Shown: piece after piece, positions 23,185 to 35,329 of the stretch | How the letters are laid out: the number at the start of each line of letters is the position of its first letter | How positions within the stretch are numbered: the first letter of the stretch is position 1 | Assembly: GCA_941918925.1 (NCBI GenBank) | Contig: OW799237.1 | Location: forward strand, 111,198,515 to 111,262,514 | Source: Phyto melanocephala | Lineage: Eukaryota; Arthropoda; Insecta; Diptera; Rhinophoridae | Length of the DNA: 64,000 bases | Reading direction: 5' to 3' | Translations under genes and position numbers: made by a program | The notes under the pieces: model-generated | Told to the model about the DNA's origin: nothing | Database searches by the model: none | Seen by the model: only the letters and a program-made list of their open reading frames with translations

Positions 23185-23300
23185 GTATTCATAAAAAATA
23201 TTTTATGTTTATAAAAGGCTTATTTGATAGATGTTGTACAGAAGTTTGTCAAATGGGCCTTCAATAAATCAAAAATATTTTTTTATGAATAAAACAGAAA
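23185..23300. repeat. short foldback repeat
   Basis: ATTCATAAAAAATATTTTAT near the start pairs with AAATATTTTTTTATGAAT near the end, and AAGGCTTATTTGATAG with CAAATGGGCCTT inside. It is a ~110 bp hairpin, probably a MITE remnant. Confidence 0.45.
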
Positions 23301-23329
23301 ATAAATGAAAATTGGAAGGAAATATTAAT

Positions 23330-26150
23330 ATTTCTAGACAAAAATATTATTTCTTTTTTCCTTTAATTAGATTATTTTCGAAAAAAAAAAGAAATACAAA
23401 GAAAACTTATGCAATATTTTTTTAAACTTAAATTTGACAAAAAATAATAAAAAAAATTAATGAATAAAATTTTTTTAAATATTTCAGAAAATACAAATTT
23501 TTAACTCCTTTTCCAATATTTAAATATTTTCTATACAGAGAATATTTGTTTGAACTCGAAATTATCCAAGCATTTTTGAAATAACTCACAATTCTCTCTT
23601 GAGAAAATATTATTTAAAATTTTATATAGAGATTAAATTTTCAAAATTCTAAAGAGAAAAGTTTTAGTACAGGAAATATTATTCCAACACTTAAGTGACA
23701 GTTCGTTTATTTATTTTTTTAAGAAAAAAATAAGTAAAATTTTTCTAAAACATTTCGATAGACATAACATTGCTTAAAATGTTTCCATAGAGAGAATATT
23801 GCTTGAGAATTTTATACAGCGAATAGCTGTTAAAACATATTTTTAGAAAAAAATTCTCTTGAATATTTTCAATTAAGAGAATTTTGCTTAGAAAATTTTT
23901 TATAAAGAGGAAATTGTTTTAAAATTGTGCACAAAAGAAATTTGTTTGAATTTTTCTATTAGAAGTAATTTGGCTGAAAATTTTCTATAAAGAGAAAGTG
24001 GTTTGAAAATATTCTATAAATAGAAAACCATATAAAAACTTTCTATGGAGAAAGTATTTTAAAATTTTTTTATAGAAAGAAAATTGTTGGAACATTTTCT
24101 ATATGTAGAAAAATCTTGTATATAAATATTCTGTAGAGAGGAAAGTCTTTGTAAATTTTCCATTAGAAAGATTTTTTTTTGAATATTTTCTCTTAAGAGA
24201 AAATTGCATAAGATTGTTATATAGAGAGAAGTCTGTTTAAAAATATTCTATAGTGGGTTAAAAAAATCCTTTAGAGAGAAAAAAAAAATTAAACATTTTC
24301 TATATAGAAACATTCATTGAACATTTTCTATTAAGAATTTTTAAAATATTTATAGAGAGAAAACTGTTTAAAAATTGTACTAAGAAAGAAATTTGTTTGA
24401 ATATATTCTATTAGAAGGAAAATGTCTGTAAATTTTCAACAAAGAGAAATTGGTATAAAAATATTCTATACAAAGAAAAAAATTTCTATAGAGATAAAAT
24501 GGTAAAAAAAAATCTATAGAAAAATACTGAAAAAAATTTTCTATAGAAAAGATAGAAACTCTCTAAAAATTTTCAGTAGAGGGAAATATTTTTGAATATT
24601 CTATATTAAGAGAAAATTACCAGAAAATTTTTTATAGAGAAAATTTTTTTTAAAAGTTTCCTATAGTGAAAAAAGTTTTTCCTGTATAAAAAATTTTCTA
24701 CAGAAAGAAATTTTTTAAAATATTTTCTGTTAAGGGGAATTTGTAAAAAAAAATTTTATAGAGAGAAAACTGTTTGAAAATTTTTTATAGAGGAAAAAAT
24801 TTAACCAATTTAAAAAAAAAATATTGTTTAAAAATTTCCTGTAAAAATTATTTAAATATTTCCACATGCAAAAATTTGTTTGAATATTTTTTTTAAGAGA
24901 AAAAAGTTTGAAAAATTCCTATAGAGAAAAACGGTTTCAAAATTTCTTATGAGCATAAGTTCTTTAAAAATTTTCTATTAAAAGAAAATTGTTTGAGAAA
25001 TTTATTAAGAGAAAACCTTGTTTAAAATTTTCTATAGAGAGAAAACTGTTTGAAAATTGTCCATAAACAGAAAACTATTTAAAAATTTTCTAGATAGAAA
25101 AAGTTCTTTGACAATATTTTATAGATATAAAAATTTTTAAAATGTTTTTTAAAGAAAAAAAAACCGTTTAAAATTTTTCTATAGAGAAACAAATTTTTTC
25201 TGGAAAAAATTTCTAGATTGAAAAAATTATTTAACAATTTTCTATAGAGATATGATTTGTTAAAAATGTTCTTTAAATAAAAAAGCTGTTTAAATACCCT
25301 CTATAATGAAAAAAAACTGTTTAACAATTTTCTATGAGAGACAAACCGTTAAAAATGTTTCTATAGAAAAAAAAACTTTTTTTAATTTGTCATAAACAGA
25401 AAACTATTTAAAAACTTTCTAGATAGAAAAAAATTTTCTAAAAATATTCCATAGAAAGAAAATTTTTTAAAATGACCTTTAAAGATAATACTGTTTAAAA
25501 ACACTCTATGAGGAAAAAACTGTTTTAAAATTTTTTATGGAAAAAATTTCTAGATTGAAAAAGTTTTTTAACTATTTTCTACAGAGATAAAAAAACTGTT
25601 CAAAAAATTCTCTAAAATGAAAAAGGGTTTAGAGATTTTCAATAGAAACAAGGTTTTTAAAAATTTCTATAGAAAGCAAATTATTCAGTAAAAACAGTTT
25701 TTAATATAGAATTTTCTAAAAAGAGATAATTTAAAAAGTACAAGGGAGAAACTTTCTGAAGAAAAATATATATGGTTTTTAATTTTCTGCAGAAAAATAT
25801 TTTTTTAAAAATTTTTTAAATCGATAAGTAATAATATTTTCTATTGAAAAATTTTTTTGGAGATTTCTTATAAGGATTTTTTTTTAAACTTTTATTACGA
25901 AATTTTTGTTCATAAATTTTTATTTGGACAATTTTGAAATAGGAAGAAAATTTTCCATAGAAACAATTATTTTTTTGTAAAGAAAAAATATTTAATCAAA
26001 AAATTTCTTTAATTAAAAGTTTTTAATAAACATTTTTAAAACTTTCTAGAAAACGACATTCTTTATTTAATTTTGTTTTTAAATTTCCTATAGAAAAAAA
26101 ATTTGCTAAATTGTTCAATTCAAAAATTATTCGTATATTTTCTAAGTGCA
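23330..26150. repeat. highly degenerate AT-rich minisatellite (~30-36 bp unit)
   Basis: For about 2.8 kb the sequence repeats variants of TTTGAAAATTTTCTATAGAG followed by AGAAAATTG. Unit spacing by eye is about 30-36 bp, so roughly 80 units. Each unit centres on TTTTCTATAGAGAAAA-like sequence, which is a partial dyad. Units differ by many substitutions and small indels, so the array is old. No open frame spans it. Short related fragments occur near 33.5 kb and 44.6-45.0 kb. Confidence 0.75.
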
Positions 26151-26663
26151 GATAAAAAATTTACCAAAAATTTTCTTAAAATAATAATTTTTTAGTGCCA
26201 GTATTATTGTTCGTAGGGTGTCATACCGAAAATAATCCCAAAAATATTACAAATTAAAACGGATCTCCTATAAGTTTTTGATTACTTTCTGAATGGTTGT
26301 TGAAAATACAATTACTACTGTAAAGGCAGCCCAAACGAACTACTTGAACACACATACACTCAATGCACCAGGCACCATGCGAAAATTTAACACCGAACAA
26401 AATAAACTTCATGTTTTATATTGCTTTTTTACTTTTTGTTTTTAAAAATCTTCTACCATTTAATAAAATAAAAATGCAAAACAAACAAACAAACAAACGC
26501 CTTAAAGTCACAATACAAAACTTAAATACTGATGTAGTAGAAATATTGCAATGCTGACTGTTTGTTTCACTTATTGCTGCCTGGATGGGTTGTATAGGAA
26601 TGCAAGTGATTCGAATGATATTAAAAACCGTTGAAAATTTAGTTGGCTGTTTTAGTTTTTATT
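26151..26663. other. unassigned noncoding DNA
   Basis: Contains (AAAC)n near 26,480. The 64-codon open frame here has no recognisable features. Confidence 0.4.
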
Positions 26664-28116
26664 TTTGTACCCTTCATTTGTGCTGCCCAGGGTATATTGT
26701 AGCTTTCACATCCTGTTTGTAACTTCTACACTATTGATTTTCGACCCTGGAAAGTATATATTTTCTAGAAGCTTATGACTAGTGCAGTTGGTAATGTCCA
26801 ACTGTCCGCATGTTGGATGAATTCAAGTTTTATATGCCCCTACAAGTTACACAGATCTATAAATTGTTTGGGAGTTTTTGAAAATTAATCGCTTTCGAAA
26901 ACCATCACAATTGTCTTTTAATTTTTTTTTACCAACACGACGGCCTATGTTTTTCCCCATATTTTAAACATAAAAATTAAAATTATTCATCCCTGGTATA
27001 ATTTTTAGACAAGTGTGTTACTGTACATATGATATCTATGGCTATTCGTAAAAAAATTTACAAATCAGACACTAATCGGCAAAGCAATAGGCAACAATCA
27101 TTTAGAAAAATAAATATACTTTCTTATATATATCAAATTACTAAAGCTCCTAATTAATTTTCGAACTCATTTAAGCCACAGAAATACAAACCGTAGTCTG
27201 GCAAACTACTGCTAAATACAAACTGACAAATCGGTTTCAAACTAACGGAGATATAGGCACAAAAATATGCTTCGGTGTTTTACCTAATTTTTTTTTCAGT
27301 TTCCAGACAACCGAGAGAATTGACATGGGTATCGAATGAAAGGGGTTAACTAGCGAAATATAGTTCACTCTAAAAAATCGAATATCCATGATCGCTGCCA
27401 CTATAAAATGGCTTGCAATTAATTTTTAAACGTGTCAATTCTAATAATTAAAAATATATCTCCTTCAACTCCCTCAATATCAGTATTGAATTAATGGCCT
27501 TGATCAGTAGAATATTGTAAACCATAAAAAAATTAAAAAATTCAAGATGGCGCCCTGAACAAAATGGCAGATATATAGATTTGTCACTATCAAGCAACAC
27601 AAAATTGGTGTCAAACGAAAGAATACTATAAACTATGAAAAAGTGTAAAATTCAAGATGGCACCTGAAACAAAATGGCGAATAATATATGGATATTAAAT
27701 GAAACGGCTTGAATACAGTAAACTATAATAAGAGATTAAAATTCAAAATGACATTCTTAATTAAATGGCGGATATATATGGGTCAAAAATGGTAATTACG
27801 GACTTGTCCCCTTTTACCCTCGTAATATTGGTGACAAATTAAAGGGGCCAGTAAATTTCAAGATGGCGTCTGATAAAAATGGCAGATAATTTTTTTTAAC
27901 CCCCCTAATATGGCTATGAAGTAAAAGGGCTTGATTGGTAGAATAAAATTAACTACGTTAAAGTTCAAAATCAAAGATGGCGTCGGAAATAAACAAAATG
28001 GCACACAAGATTAAATCTGAAATCTAGGCAACGTTACGGTGTGGTTATTATACCCTTGTACATGATGGTGTAAGGTAATTTCTGATTCGGCATGAACTTA
28101 GCATTCTTATTTGTTT
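26664..28116 (-). repeat. family B repeat, long form, copy 4
   Basis: In minus orientation it starts AAATAAGAATGCTAAGTTCA followed by TGCCGAATC (decayed form of the family B head) at the right end. It finishes with an AATGAAGGGTACAAA-type end at the left. Between them are a CACCGAAGC block and a set of AAGATGGCG-containing repeats. It is about 1.45 kb, longer than the 0.5-0.8 kb short copies. No intact protein is encoded. Confidence 0.6.
27530..28010. repeat. tandem-like units with AAGATGGC / AAAATGGC motifs
   Basis: About five units of roughly 100-130 bp each carry TTCAAGATGGCGCC-type and AAAATGGCGGA-type boxes with a CTTGA...AGAATA...AACTAT spacer. Equivalent arrays occur at 43,300-43,830 and, inverted, at 47,620-47,915. 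Confidence 0.65.
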
Positions 28117-29269
28117 TTCTTTTGTATATTTTGTATTTCGAAAATGTCGTCGCTTAACGATAAGAAATTGAAATATTTATTACCGCTAAAGTTACACAAA
28201 ATTCCCAGAATTTAATATAATACTTGATGAGATGGCTGCTACCACAATAACACAAAAGAGTATATGCATACACACATATGTACGTATGTACATTCATACA
28301 TGCGAGTTAAGTAGAGGATATATCCGAGATACTTTAACCAACTCTTTTCCTAAAGTTTAATTTTTCAAAAACAATACGAAGAGTACAAATCATTAAATAT
28401 TACACATGTTTAGACAGTCTGCATTAAATTCGTTTTTAGTTACGGTCTTTTTTCGCTTTTTTACTGGTACTTGCATGTGTTCTTCTACGAACATTATTTG
28501 AACTTAGTTTGTTAAATTAAATTTTCCATTGCATACAAAAGTTGTGACCATTTCTCTTTTTTGTTGCCTTTAACAACTAGAAAATTTTATTGTTTTGTTG
28601 CCATTTGACTGTTTCGAAATTATTATGTTCTTGGCTGTTAAACTAATTTTGATTTAATATTGACTTGGCTGTGTTAACATTTTTTTATTTTTAATTTTAG
28701 GGGTTTTCCTTGGTGCTGTGCCAAATTGAAATGTTTTCGTATGGTTTTGTGTGCTGTCGTTTTTTCTCTCGATTTTCCTTTTTGTACTTTAACCTGTTCA
28801 CCTCAATTTCAAGTTGTAATGGAAAATTGAAATGTGTGTAAAAAATGTATTGATTTCAACTTAAATGTTATAGGTAACCATGTGGTTGTGGCAATTACAA
28901 CTTAATTTTTATGGAACATACAATTACTTCTAGCATTTGTTGTTAAAAAGTATCGAATTAATGGCTTATATTGGGAAAGGTTGGCTCAAAACTTCAATAT
29001 AAATAAAATGAATTTGCAAGTTTGGGATATATTTTTTTAAAATTTTTTTTTTCTTAAAATCTAATTTGTAATTGAAAGAACAATTCAACGTAAAAGTATA
29101 AATTTAATGTTTATGTTAACGTTATTATTGTTTAATAAATATTACATTTTTTATATACTAAATAACTTTTCTTTAAATTAATTTTTCTAATAAATTTTAT
29201 TTAGAAAAATGTAAAGGTACTGTGGGGAATTTTACTTTTTGTTCTAGTCTAGTCTATTTTATAAAATAA
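28117..29269. other. unassigned noncoding DNA
   Basis: No supported feature. TTAG/TTGTTG-rich native-looking sequence. Confidence 0.45.
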
Positions 29270-29973
29270 CTAGCTGACCCGGCGAACTTCATACCGCCCT
29301 ATAATCAAGAAATATCTGTTACCTTTTTATCTAAATTAAGCTAATTTCTTTATTAAGTATTGCTGTTGGTATATTAATAAATCAAAATTATTCCAAAAAA
29401 AAAGTGTTTATTATTCTAATGCTTTATTATACACAATACTCTTAGTTTTATTTTCTGGCGCGTATATAAATAGTGTTGTTGGTATTCCGACACGGGAACA
29501 GGCGACATATAACTGGCCATGTGAAAAACATGAATTCTCGAGATTAATGCCTATTCTTTTGTAAAAGTATCAAAATAGTGTATTAAAAGTTTCCAACACT
29601 ATATTAATTTGACTAACCTTGTTGAATAAACACTTCAGAAAAAAACACACAGTACAAATTATCCTGTAGAAACCAAGGTGAAAAGTACACTTAGAAATGG
29701 TAAATGAATTATGTAGGTATTTTGTTATTATAACTCCGACCACAGACCAACTCCGACCGATATATTTGCAAAGAGCAGGTATACTACGTTTCTTTGTTTT
29801 AATGTCAACTACGTGCCAGTGACACATTATTATTTTTATTATTTTCTTACATAAGAACCTTCTCCTAATTATAACAAATACAACAAAAAAAGAAATAGAA
29901 AATCGGTCCAGCCATTCACGCGTGATGCCGTGACCAAGGGAAAAAGGGATTCATTTTTATATATATATTTAGA
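29270..29973 (-). mobile_element. Helitron with complete termini, internally deleted
   Basis: Minus-strand 5' end at 29,973: TCTAAATATATATATAAAAA directly after an A. The 3' end at 29,270 is a GGCG...CGCC hairpin, then GGGTCAGCTAG directly before a T. TC start, 3' hairpin, CTAG end and A/T insertion are the diagnostic Helitron features. At 704 bp it is far shorter than an autonomous Helitron, but it still contains the last part of the helicase reading frame. Confidence 0.85.
29411..29566 (-). pseudogene. Helitron RepHel helicase, C-terminal remnant
   Basis: The minus-strand frame reads FYKRIGINLENSCFSHGQLY, VACSRVGIPTTLFIYAPEN and KTKSIVYNKALE followed by stops. 'NLENxCFSHGQLYVACSRV' is the last conserved motif (motif VI region, with the arginine of the ATPase site) of Pif1-type helicases in Helitron RepHel proteins. 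The Rep endonuclease and the rest of the helicase are gone. It marks the element as a deletion derivative of an autonomous Helitron. Confidence 0.85.
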
Positions 29974-30232
29974 TTTATAAGTTAATTTAATAATTTAAAT
30001 CAAATTTTTCTTAGTCCCCCTATGTCTCATCTCAGCCAAGATCGGTATATATTTTATCCTGTAATATAAGTTTCACTTTTCAGTTATATATTTTGAGTTT
30101 GGTGTTGGTAGATAGCTGGGTGGATTACCATAACGGATTTAGCGTAGCAAATGCCCGTTTCGCCTTGTACAATAAGGTTTTTTCATTCTAGGATGAGCTA
30201 CTGGTTGTTGTAATAGTGCAATCCAAATAACA
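29974..30232. other. unassigned noncoding DNA
   Basis: No supported feature. Confidence 0.4.
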
Positions 30233-30290
30233 ACAAATAAGAACACTAATTCGGCTGTGCCGAATTTTCAAAACCTACTGCAAATTTTGT
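30233..30290 (+). repeat. solo head of family B
   Basis: AACAAATAAGAACACTAATT is followed by CGGCTGTGCCGAATTTTC, the family B head hairpin, without the rest of the element. Confidence 0.5.
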
Positions 30291-30523
30291 GTACTTTTAT
30301 AGCACAAAATTTATTATTTTGTTATTAACAGTAATCGCTATGGAATAATCTATTTTTGCTAAAATATGTTTTACTTGCTTTGTGATTTGTTTTCTTAAAT
30401 TTAGTCTTTCAATGAAACAATAAGAATGTCTACATTAGAAGTGATGCTACTCAATCTTTTTTACTACAATGTTATATTTGTACGGAATATGAAGAGTATA
30501 ACTTGCTAGCTAGAGGTAGCTAA

Positions 30524-31023
30524 AAAATAAGTAAGAGTGCTATTTTCGGCCGTGTCGAATCTTATATACCCTTCACAACATATATGTTTCATTATCTTTA
30601 TAATGACTTTATCCGCTTAAGAACATCACATTGTAAATCTATAAATTGAGTTTATGTATGTATGTAAAAAGAAATAAAATTTTTTTGTTTTTGTCTTAGC
30701 CGGGAATCGAACCTACGTTCATCCAGTTTTTATTGGTGTGAAAAGACCTAGAGGTCTACGTTTCTTCATAATATCTTATCTGACCCGATCTGCTCCCAAA
30801 TATTCATGATATTTTGGTACCTTACACGGGTCTTGGAAATGTCTGGGGGCTTGAAAAATTTGATTTCAACATACACACGGACAGACGGACAGTGCTTAAT
30901 TGATTCTCCTATTCATGAGCTTTCAGAAAATATGTTCTTTATGGGGTCGAAAAAGAAAATTGTAAAAATTTCACACGGAATGACAAACCGGTATATACCC
31001 TTTTTCACTGTGTGAAGGGTATA
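30524..31023 (+). repeat. family B repeat, short copy 2
   Basis: Head TAAGTAAGAGTGCTATTTTC and GGCCGTGTCGAATC, CACGGACAGACGGACAG, TATGGGGTCG and the end hairpin CACTGTGTGAAGGGTATA. It contains GCCGGGAATCGAACCTACGT, whose complement is a consensus tRNA B box (GGTTCGATTCC). The 69-codon open frame is not a gene. Confidence 0.7.
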
Positions 31024-31319
31024 ATAATATTAGCTTTTTGTGGGCATGGGACCTCTTACTTTTAATATAATATAATTAATGTTTGAATTTAATTTAGATA
31101 ATCCATTATAGATTTCTATTTTGGAATTTTAATAAAATTTACCAGAAAGCTATGTATTTAATCATCCAATGCATATTGTTCTGTTACGTTTATAAACTTT
31201 TATATATCATTGGTAGCAGAATATGTAAGAAATTTCTGCTTATGAACTTAACTTAAATATTTCATTAGAGAGTCTCTATTTCTTTTAAAACAACTGTACA
31301 TAGAGATATTATATGAATT

Positions 31320-31990
31320 CAATGATAGGTTGGCGCCAAAGTGGACGGACGTGTCACCTTAATATTCCGATGCTACAAATCTATTGACCAAAAAGCAATG
31401 TCTTGAAAATTTCATAATTTTAATCTAATTTTGCCAGTTGTATTTATTACGTTTTACATAGATGCTGTGCAGTATGTAATGTGTAGATTTTAGCAATTTT
31501 TGGAGAAAATATTTTTTTACCCAAGAAATGTACCTGCGAAATTTTGTCTGACTACGTTTGTGTGTTTAGATTCAATCTTATGTTATTTGATGTACAAAAA
31601 ATTTTTTTTTAACAACTCTTGTATTACAAGCGATAACTCTCTACACCGATAATAGTACCATACACCCATTTAGCTCATTTTTAATATCAAATATTCCTTT
31701 TGTAATTTTTTCAGTTCGATCTATATCGTTCTTTCAACTGACGGACAGACGGATGGACTTAGCAGGATCGTTCTGAAATAACACCTGAACTCAGAACATA
31801 TTAACTTTATAGTCAGCATAGACCAGATATATACCTTACGAGACATCCAATGTACAGGTTTATTTCTTGATATAATTAAGTTACCAAATTTTATTAGTCT
31901 AAATAAAGTGATGGTTTCACGTGTCGTACAGCATATTGCTCCATCTTGTTTTTCCAAACCTAACATCGTTAATATAGAAAAAACATTTAC
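31320..31990 (-). repeat. family C repeat, minus-strand copy
   Basis: On the minus strand GTCCATCCGTCTGTCCGTCA leads into GTTGAAAGAACGATATAGAT and CGAAC. The same order is found at 62,398-62,440 on the plus strand. The GTCY run relates it to the mini-me-like group, but the flanks differ from family B. The boundaries are approximate. Confidence 0.45.
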
Positions 31991-32059
31991 AAGAAAACTC
32001 CATATAACGAGTGAACGTGTTCAACATTAATACCGTTATTTTTTAATACTATTATTTTT

Positions 32060-32451
32060 GACTATTATTTTTTAGGTTAGGTTAGGTTAGGTTGAAAAGG
32101 AGGGGTATAAAAGCCCAAACCCATGACAGGTATACACCTATGCCCAGTTGGCATGTTGTGCGCTCCATGTGGAAAACGGAATTCCCAAACAAAAAACCAT
32201 AAACATAATTTCCCATAAATATCGGACTAGTCCAAGAAACCAGTCCCCTCAGTGTAACGCCTTATGGATCTCCAGTTCGAGTTCCCCAGGTATTCCAAGT
32301 TCGGCATATTATCTACTGTAAAATTTTCGCGTCTAATATGCCCAAACGCAGGACAATGACAGAGGTAGTGTACCAGGGTCTCATCCTCTTCCTCACAAGC
32401 TCTACATGTCGTCTCCTCAGATAATCCCATGCGTGCTAAATGAGTTCTCAA
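32060..32451 (-). pseudogene. LINE ORF2 C-terminus and 3' UTR (jockey/R1-type)
   Basis: The minus-strand frame 32,451-32,227 reads MRTHLARMGLSEETTCRACE, EEDETLVHYLCHCPAFGHIR and ends YTEGTGFLD. 'H..RMGL....CRAC.EEDET..H.LC.CPA' is the zinc-knuckle-like C-terminus after RNase H in many insect LINEs. The 3' UTR follows and ends in CCTAACCTAACCTAACCTAA (plus strand TTAGG repeats near 32,073). 5' truncated, so only the end of the element is present. Confidence 0.75.
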
Positions 32452-32639
32452 CTCCGTATGACCTGTAATTAAAAAATAAAGAGTTCCTAACTATCAATAG
32501 AAAACAATGCTGCGGTAATAAAAAAACATAATATTGAAATATCCCTGAATATCTCTGGAAGAAAAGTGTCTGTCTCAAAAGGAAAAGTGCTCCAAGACTT
32601 AGGTAAGAAAATTTAATAAAAAGCTGGTCTAAGGACATA

Positions 32640-32919
32640 TAAAGTGCAAAAAGTTTCAGATAGAAATTACAAAAAGATTCTGGTGGCAAAACAGAGACCT
32701 AAAGTTTTGCAAAAGGATTGTTTGAATAATTATCAATGCTGTATAATAGACAACGAAACATATGTGCTGTCTGACTTTAAGCAACTTCCGGGTCCAAAAT
32801 TCTATGTCGCGGATGGTGAAGGAAATGTTTCAAAAGAATTTCTTATACAAAAGAAATTTAAGTTCATACAAAATTATTGGTTTGCTAAGCCATTTGCCAC
32901 TTCAATAAAATACTTTTAA
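32640..32919 (+). pseudogene. DDE transposase fragment (Tc1/mariner-like)
   Basis: A 91-codon open stretch includes KKILVAKQRPKVLQKDCLNN, YQCCIIDNETYVLSDFKQLP and GPKFYVADGEGNVSKEF. 'YQCC.MDDETYV..DFKQLPG' is the first catalytic Asp block of a transposase family common in insects, with the Asp kept in IIDNE. The N-terminal DNA-binding part and the second and third catalytic blocks are absent, so this is a fragment. Confidence 0.7.
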
Positions 32920-32940
32920 ATCTAAAAAATTTTAAAGGAA

Positions 32941-35329
32941 TAAGGCTGCAGGTTTTTATTTTATAACGATAATCATTTGCACTACCTATTTTGCTCGTAC
33001 TTTTTTAATTACGTTCAGTGAGTTTTTTTAATTAATAAAAAAAAGTATAAAAACCAATTTTTTAAAAAACGCTTTCATCTGTAACCTTATAATTTGCTTT
33101 AGAGGACCGATTTAACTTATTTCTACTAGCAAGCTATGCAAAAAATTATGAATAATTCGGACCAGTTTTGTTCATTTAATTATTTTGATCATGAGAATGT
33201 TTGCCACAGATCAAAAGCAAAAAGTTTTATCTTAGAATTTAAAAATTCTAAAATCGCAACAAGCATAAGGTAATATTCTTTCACATATACTATTATTCTT
33301 TACATTCTTGGTTGACCTGTTCAAGTAGCACACATACATACGAAATAAAGTGAATGCAAAACAAAAGATTTAAGACACAAACTTATTTTTATTTAAAAAA
33401 AATTAAAACTTGGGTTTTAAGTTTTTCACAAATTATAAGACAATCAAAAATAGTTAAAATGAGTCCAAAATTTACTTTCATACAATGAAAATTTTTTAAT
33501 TGAATTTGTTTTAAAAAAATTTTTTTTAAGAAAATTTTCTAAAAAAGTAGAATTTACTACTTTTCCATACTTTAAAGCTTATTTCCATAGAAAAAACTTG
33601 ATAGATTCCAAAAATTTATTTCTCTTACATATTTTCCTCAGCCGCGTGTAATGAATTATATTTATATTTAGAGGTTTACGATGGCATATAAAGTGTCAAA
33701 TTATAAGTAAATGCCTAAATGATAATGATAATAATCTTAACAAAAAGGATCACTTAACATCAGTTCTCACTACATCGCAGACGACGGTGACATAGTCTTA
33801 CAGACACTGTAAATATGTAAGTATAAGTAGAAAGAGTCATAAAATAAATTGTTAAAGATGCATCTGTGATGTTCCAAACAGGCGGTAACATATGAACGCA
33901 CTTTACTTTTTCTATTTTTCTTGTAATAATGTCAAAGTAGTTAAGAGAAAGACAAAATTAAACAAATGTATCGTAAATTATGAACTAAAATGGGACCCAT
34001 GGATATCATCAATAGTAGTTCCAATGACAGGCAAACAAATAAGCAGCAAAGAAGCCACCAAAAACCGTCCATCATTGATGGAAAAAAGTAAAAAAAAAAT
34101 AACCACAAACAAGTAGATACGCATTGAAAACAAAAGGGACTAAGTAGTAAATTTTATGAGACAATCGAGTAGAGAAAAATCTAAAAGAAATAAAAATTTC
34201 AAAAAAGGGTAAAATGTATGTGTATGTACGTAGTCAGCAGATTAGAACTGGCTTAGATACCAGTTTACAACAGGACATTAGTGTCAAATAAGATACATTT
34301 TAACCACAAAATATATAATCTAATGTCGTTTGCTGGTGTTGTTGTTGTTGTTGTTACTTTTGGTTTATTATGTGTCCACCTTAAAGGTAAAAAATATACT
34401 TGAGAAGCTGCATTGTAATGTTGTGGCTGCTGCAGAGGCACACACATACCATCAGTCTTAATGTATTTCCAATGCCCAATGTGCCACTTCAGTAGGGGTC
34501 TGTGGTCTCTTCGTCAGGCAGATTCATTTTTCTTTTCCTTTATTACTTTTTTTGTTTTAATTTTCTTCAGTAAATGCTGTTTTTTGTGTGTAAAGTGTCA
34601 TCATATAGTGACATCATAGTGCTTTTTGGTCAGCCTAAGAACAGAAAAAACCCAAACACAAATGCATATCGTAATCGTAATCCCACAATAAGCAACCTGT
34701 TGGTATGGTGTCATTTTTCATGCATTTATCACTTGTATTTTTTATATTTTATTTTTTTCTGGATTTTATTGTCTTGTGTCACTAATGCTGGGTTGACCAC
34801 TATTGATAGAAAAGAAAAAACAACATTAATTATGTGTGTGTATTTTTTTATCAGCCGTTTAATACAGTTTTATTGTTAAAAAAAAATTTTAAATTTGAAT
34901 TCATTTTCTATAAAATGATAAAATGCTTGTATTAAGGAATTTGAACGAAAATAAAAGAAAAGATAAAAATTACAGACAGCGTTATCACAGTGTAAATGGC
35001 TGCTGAGGTTCAGTTTTTTTTAGTTTTTAATTTTTGATTTTGAATGACGCCTTTTTAAGATTTCAAAATATTTAAAAATCTGTTTCTAGTTTATCACCGT
35101 CAATTTTGAGGTGTGTAAGTTGGTTTGTTAGAGTGTGTAAGTGTCTTAGTTGTCGAGAACACCCAAGTAGAAATTTAAATCAAAAATAAAATGTCTCTGT
35201 ATTTAAAGTTATTATCTTAAACAGTTTCCTTAATTTATTTTATTTATAATTTTCTTATTTAGAATCTCATTGGTCGGCGAGTGTATCCTAAAATAACCTG
35301 GAAAACTCAAAACTTTTTTTGATACGAGT
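32941..35329. other. unassigned AT-rich noncoding DNA
   Basis: No gene is recognised. (GTT)n at about 34,337-34,356. The 101-codon plus-strand frame at 34,574-34,879 and the 74-codon frame at 33,892 show no domain and are probably chance frames. Confidence 0.45.

Noticed and set aside
34574..34879. 101-codon plus-strand frame
   Set aside because: No domain or splice context; strongly Phe/Tyr/Ile-rich as expected of chance frames in AT-rich DNA.
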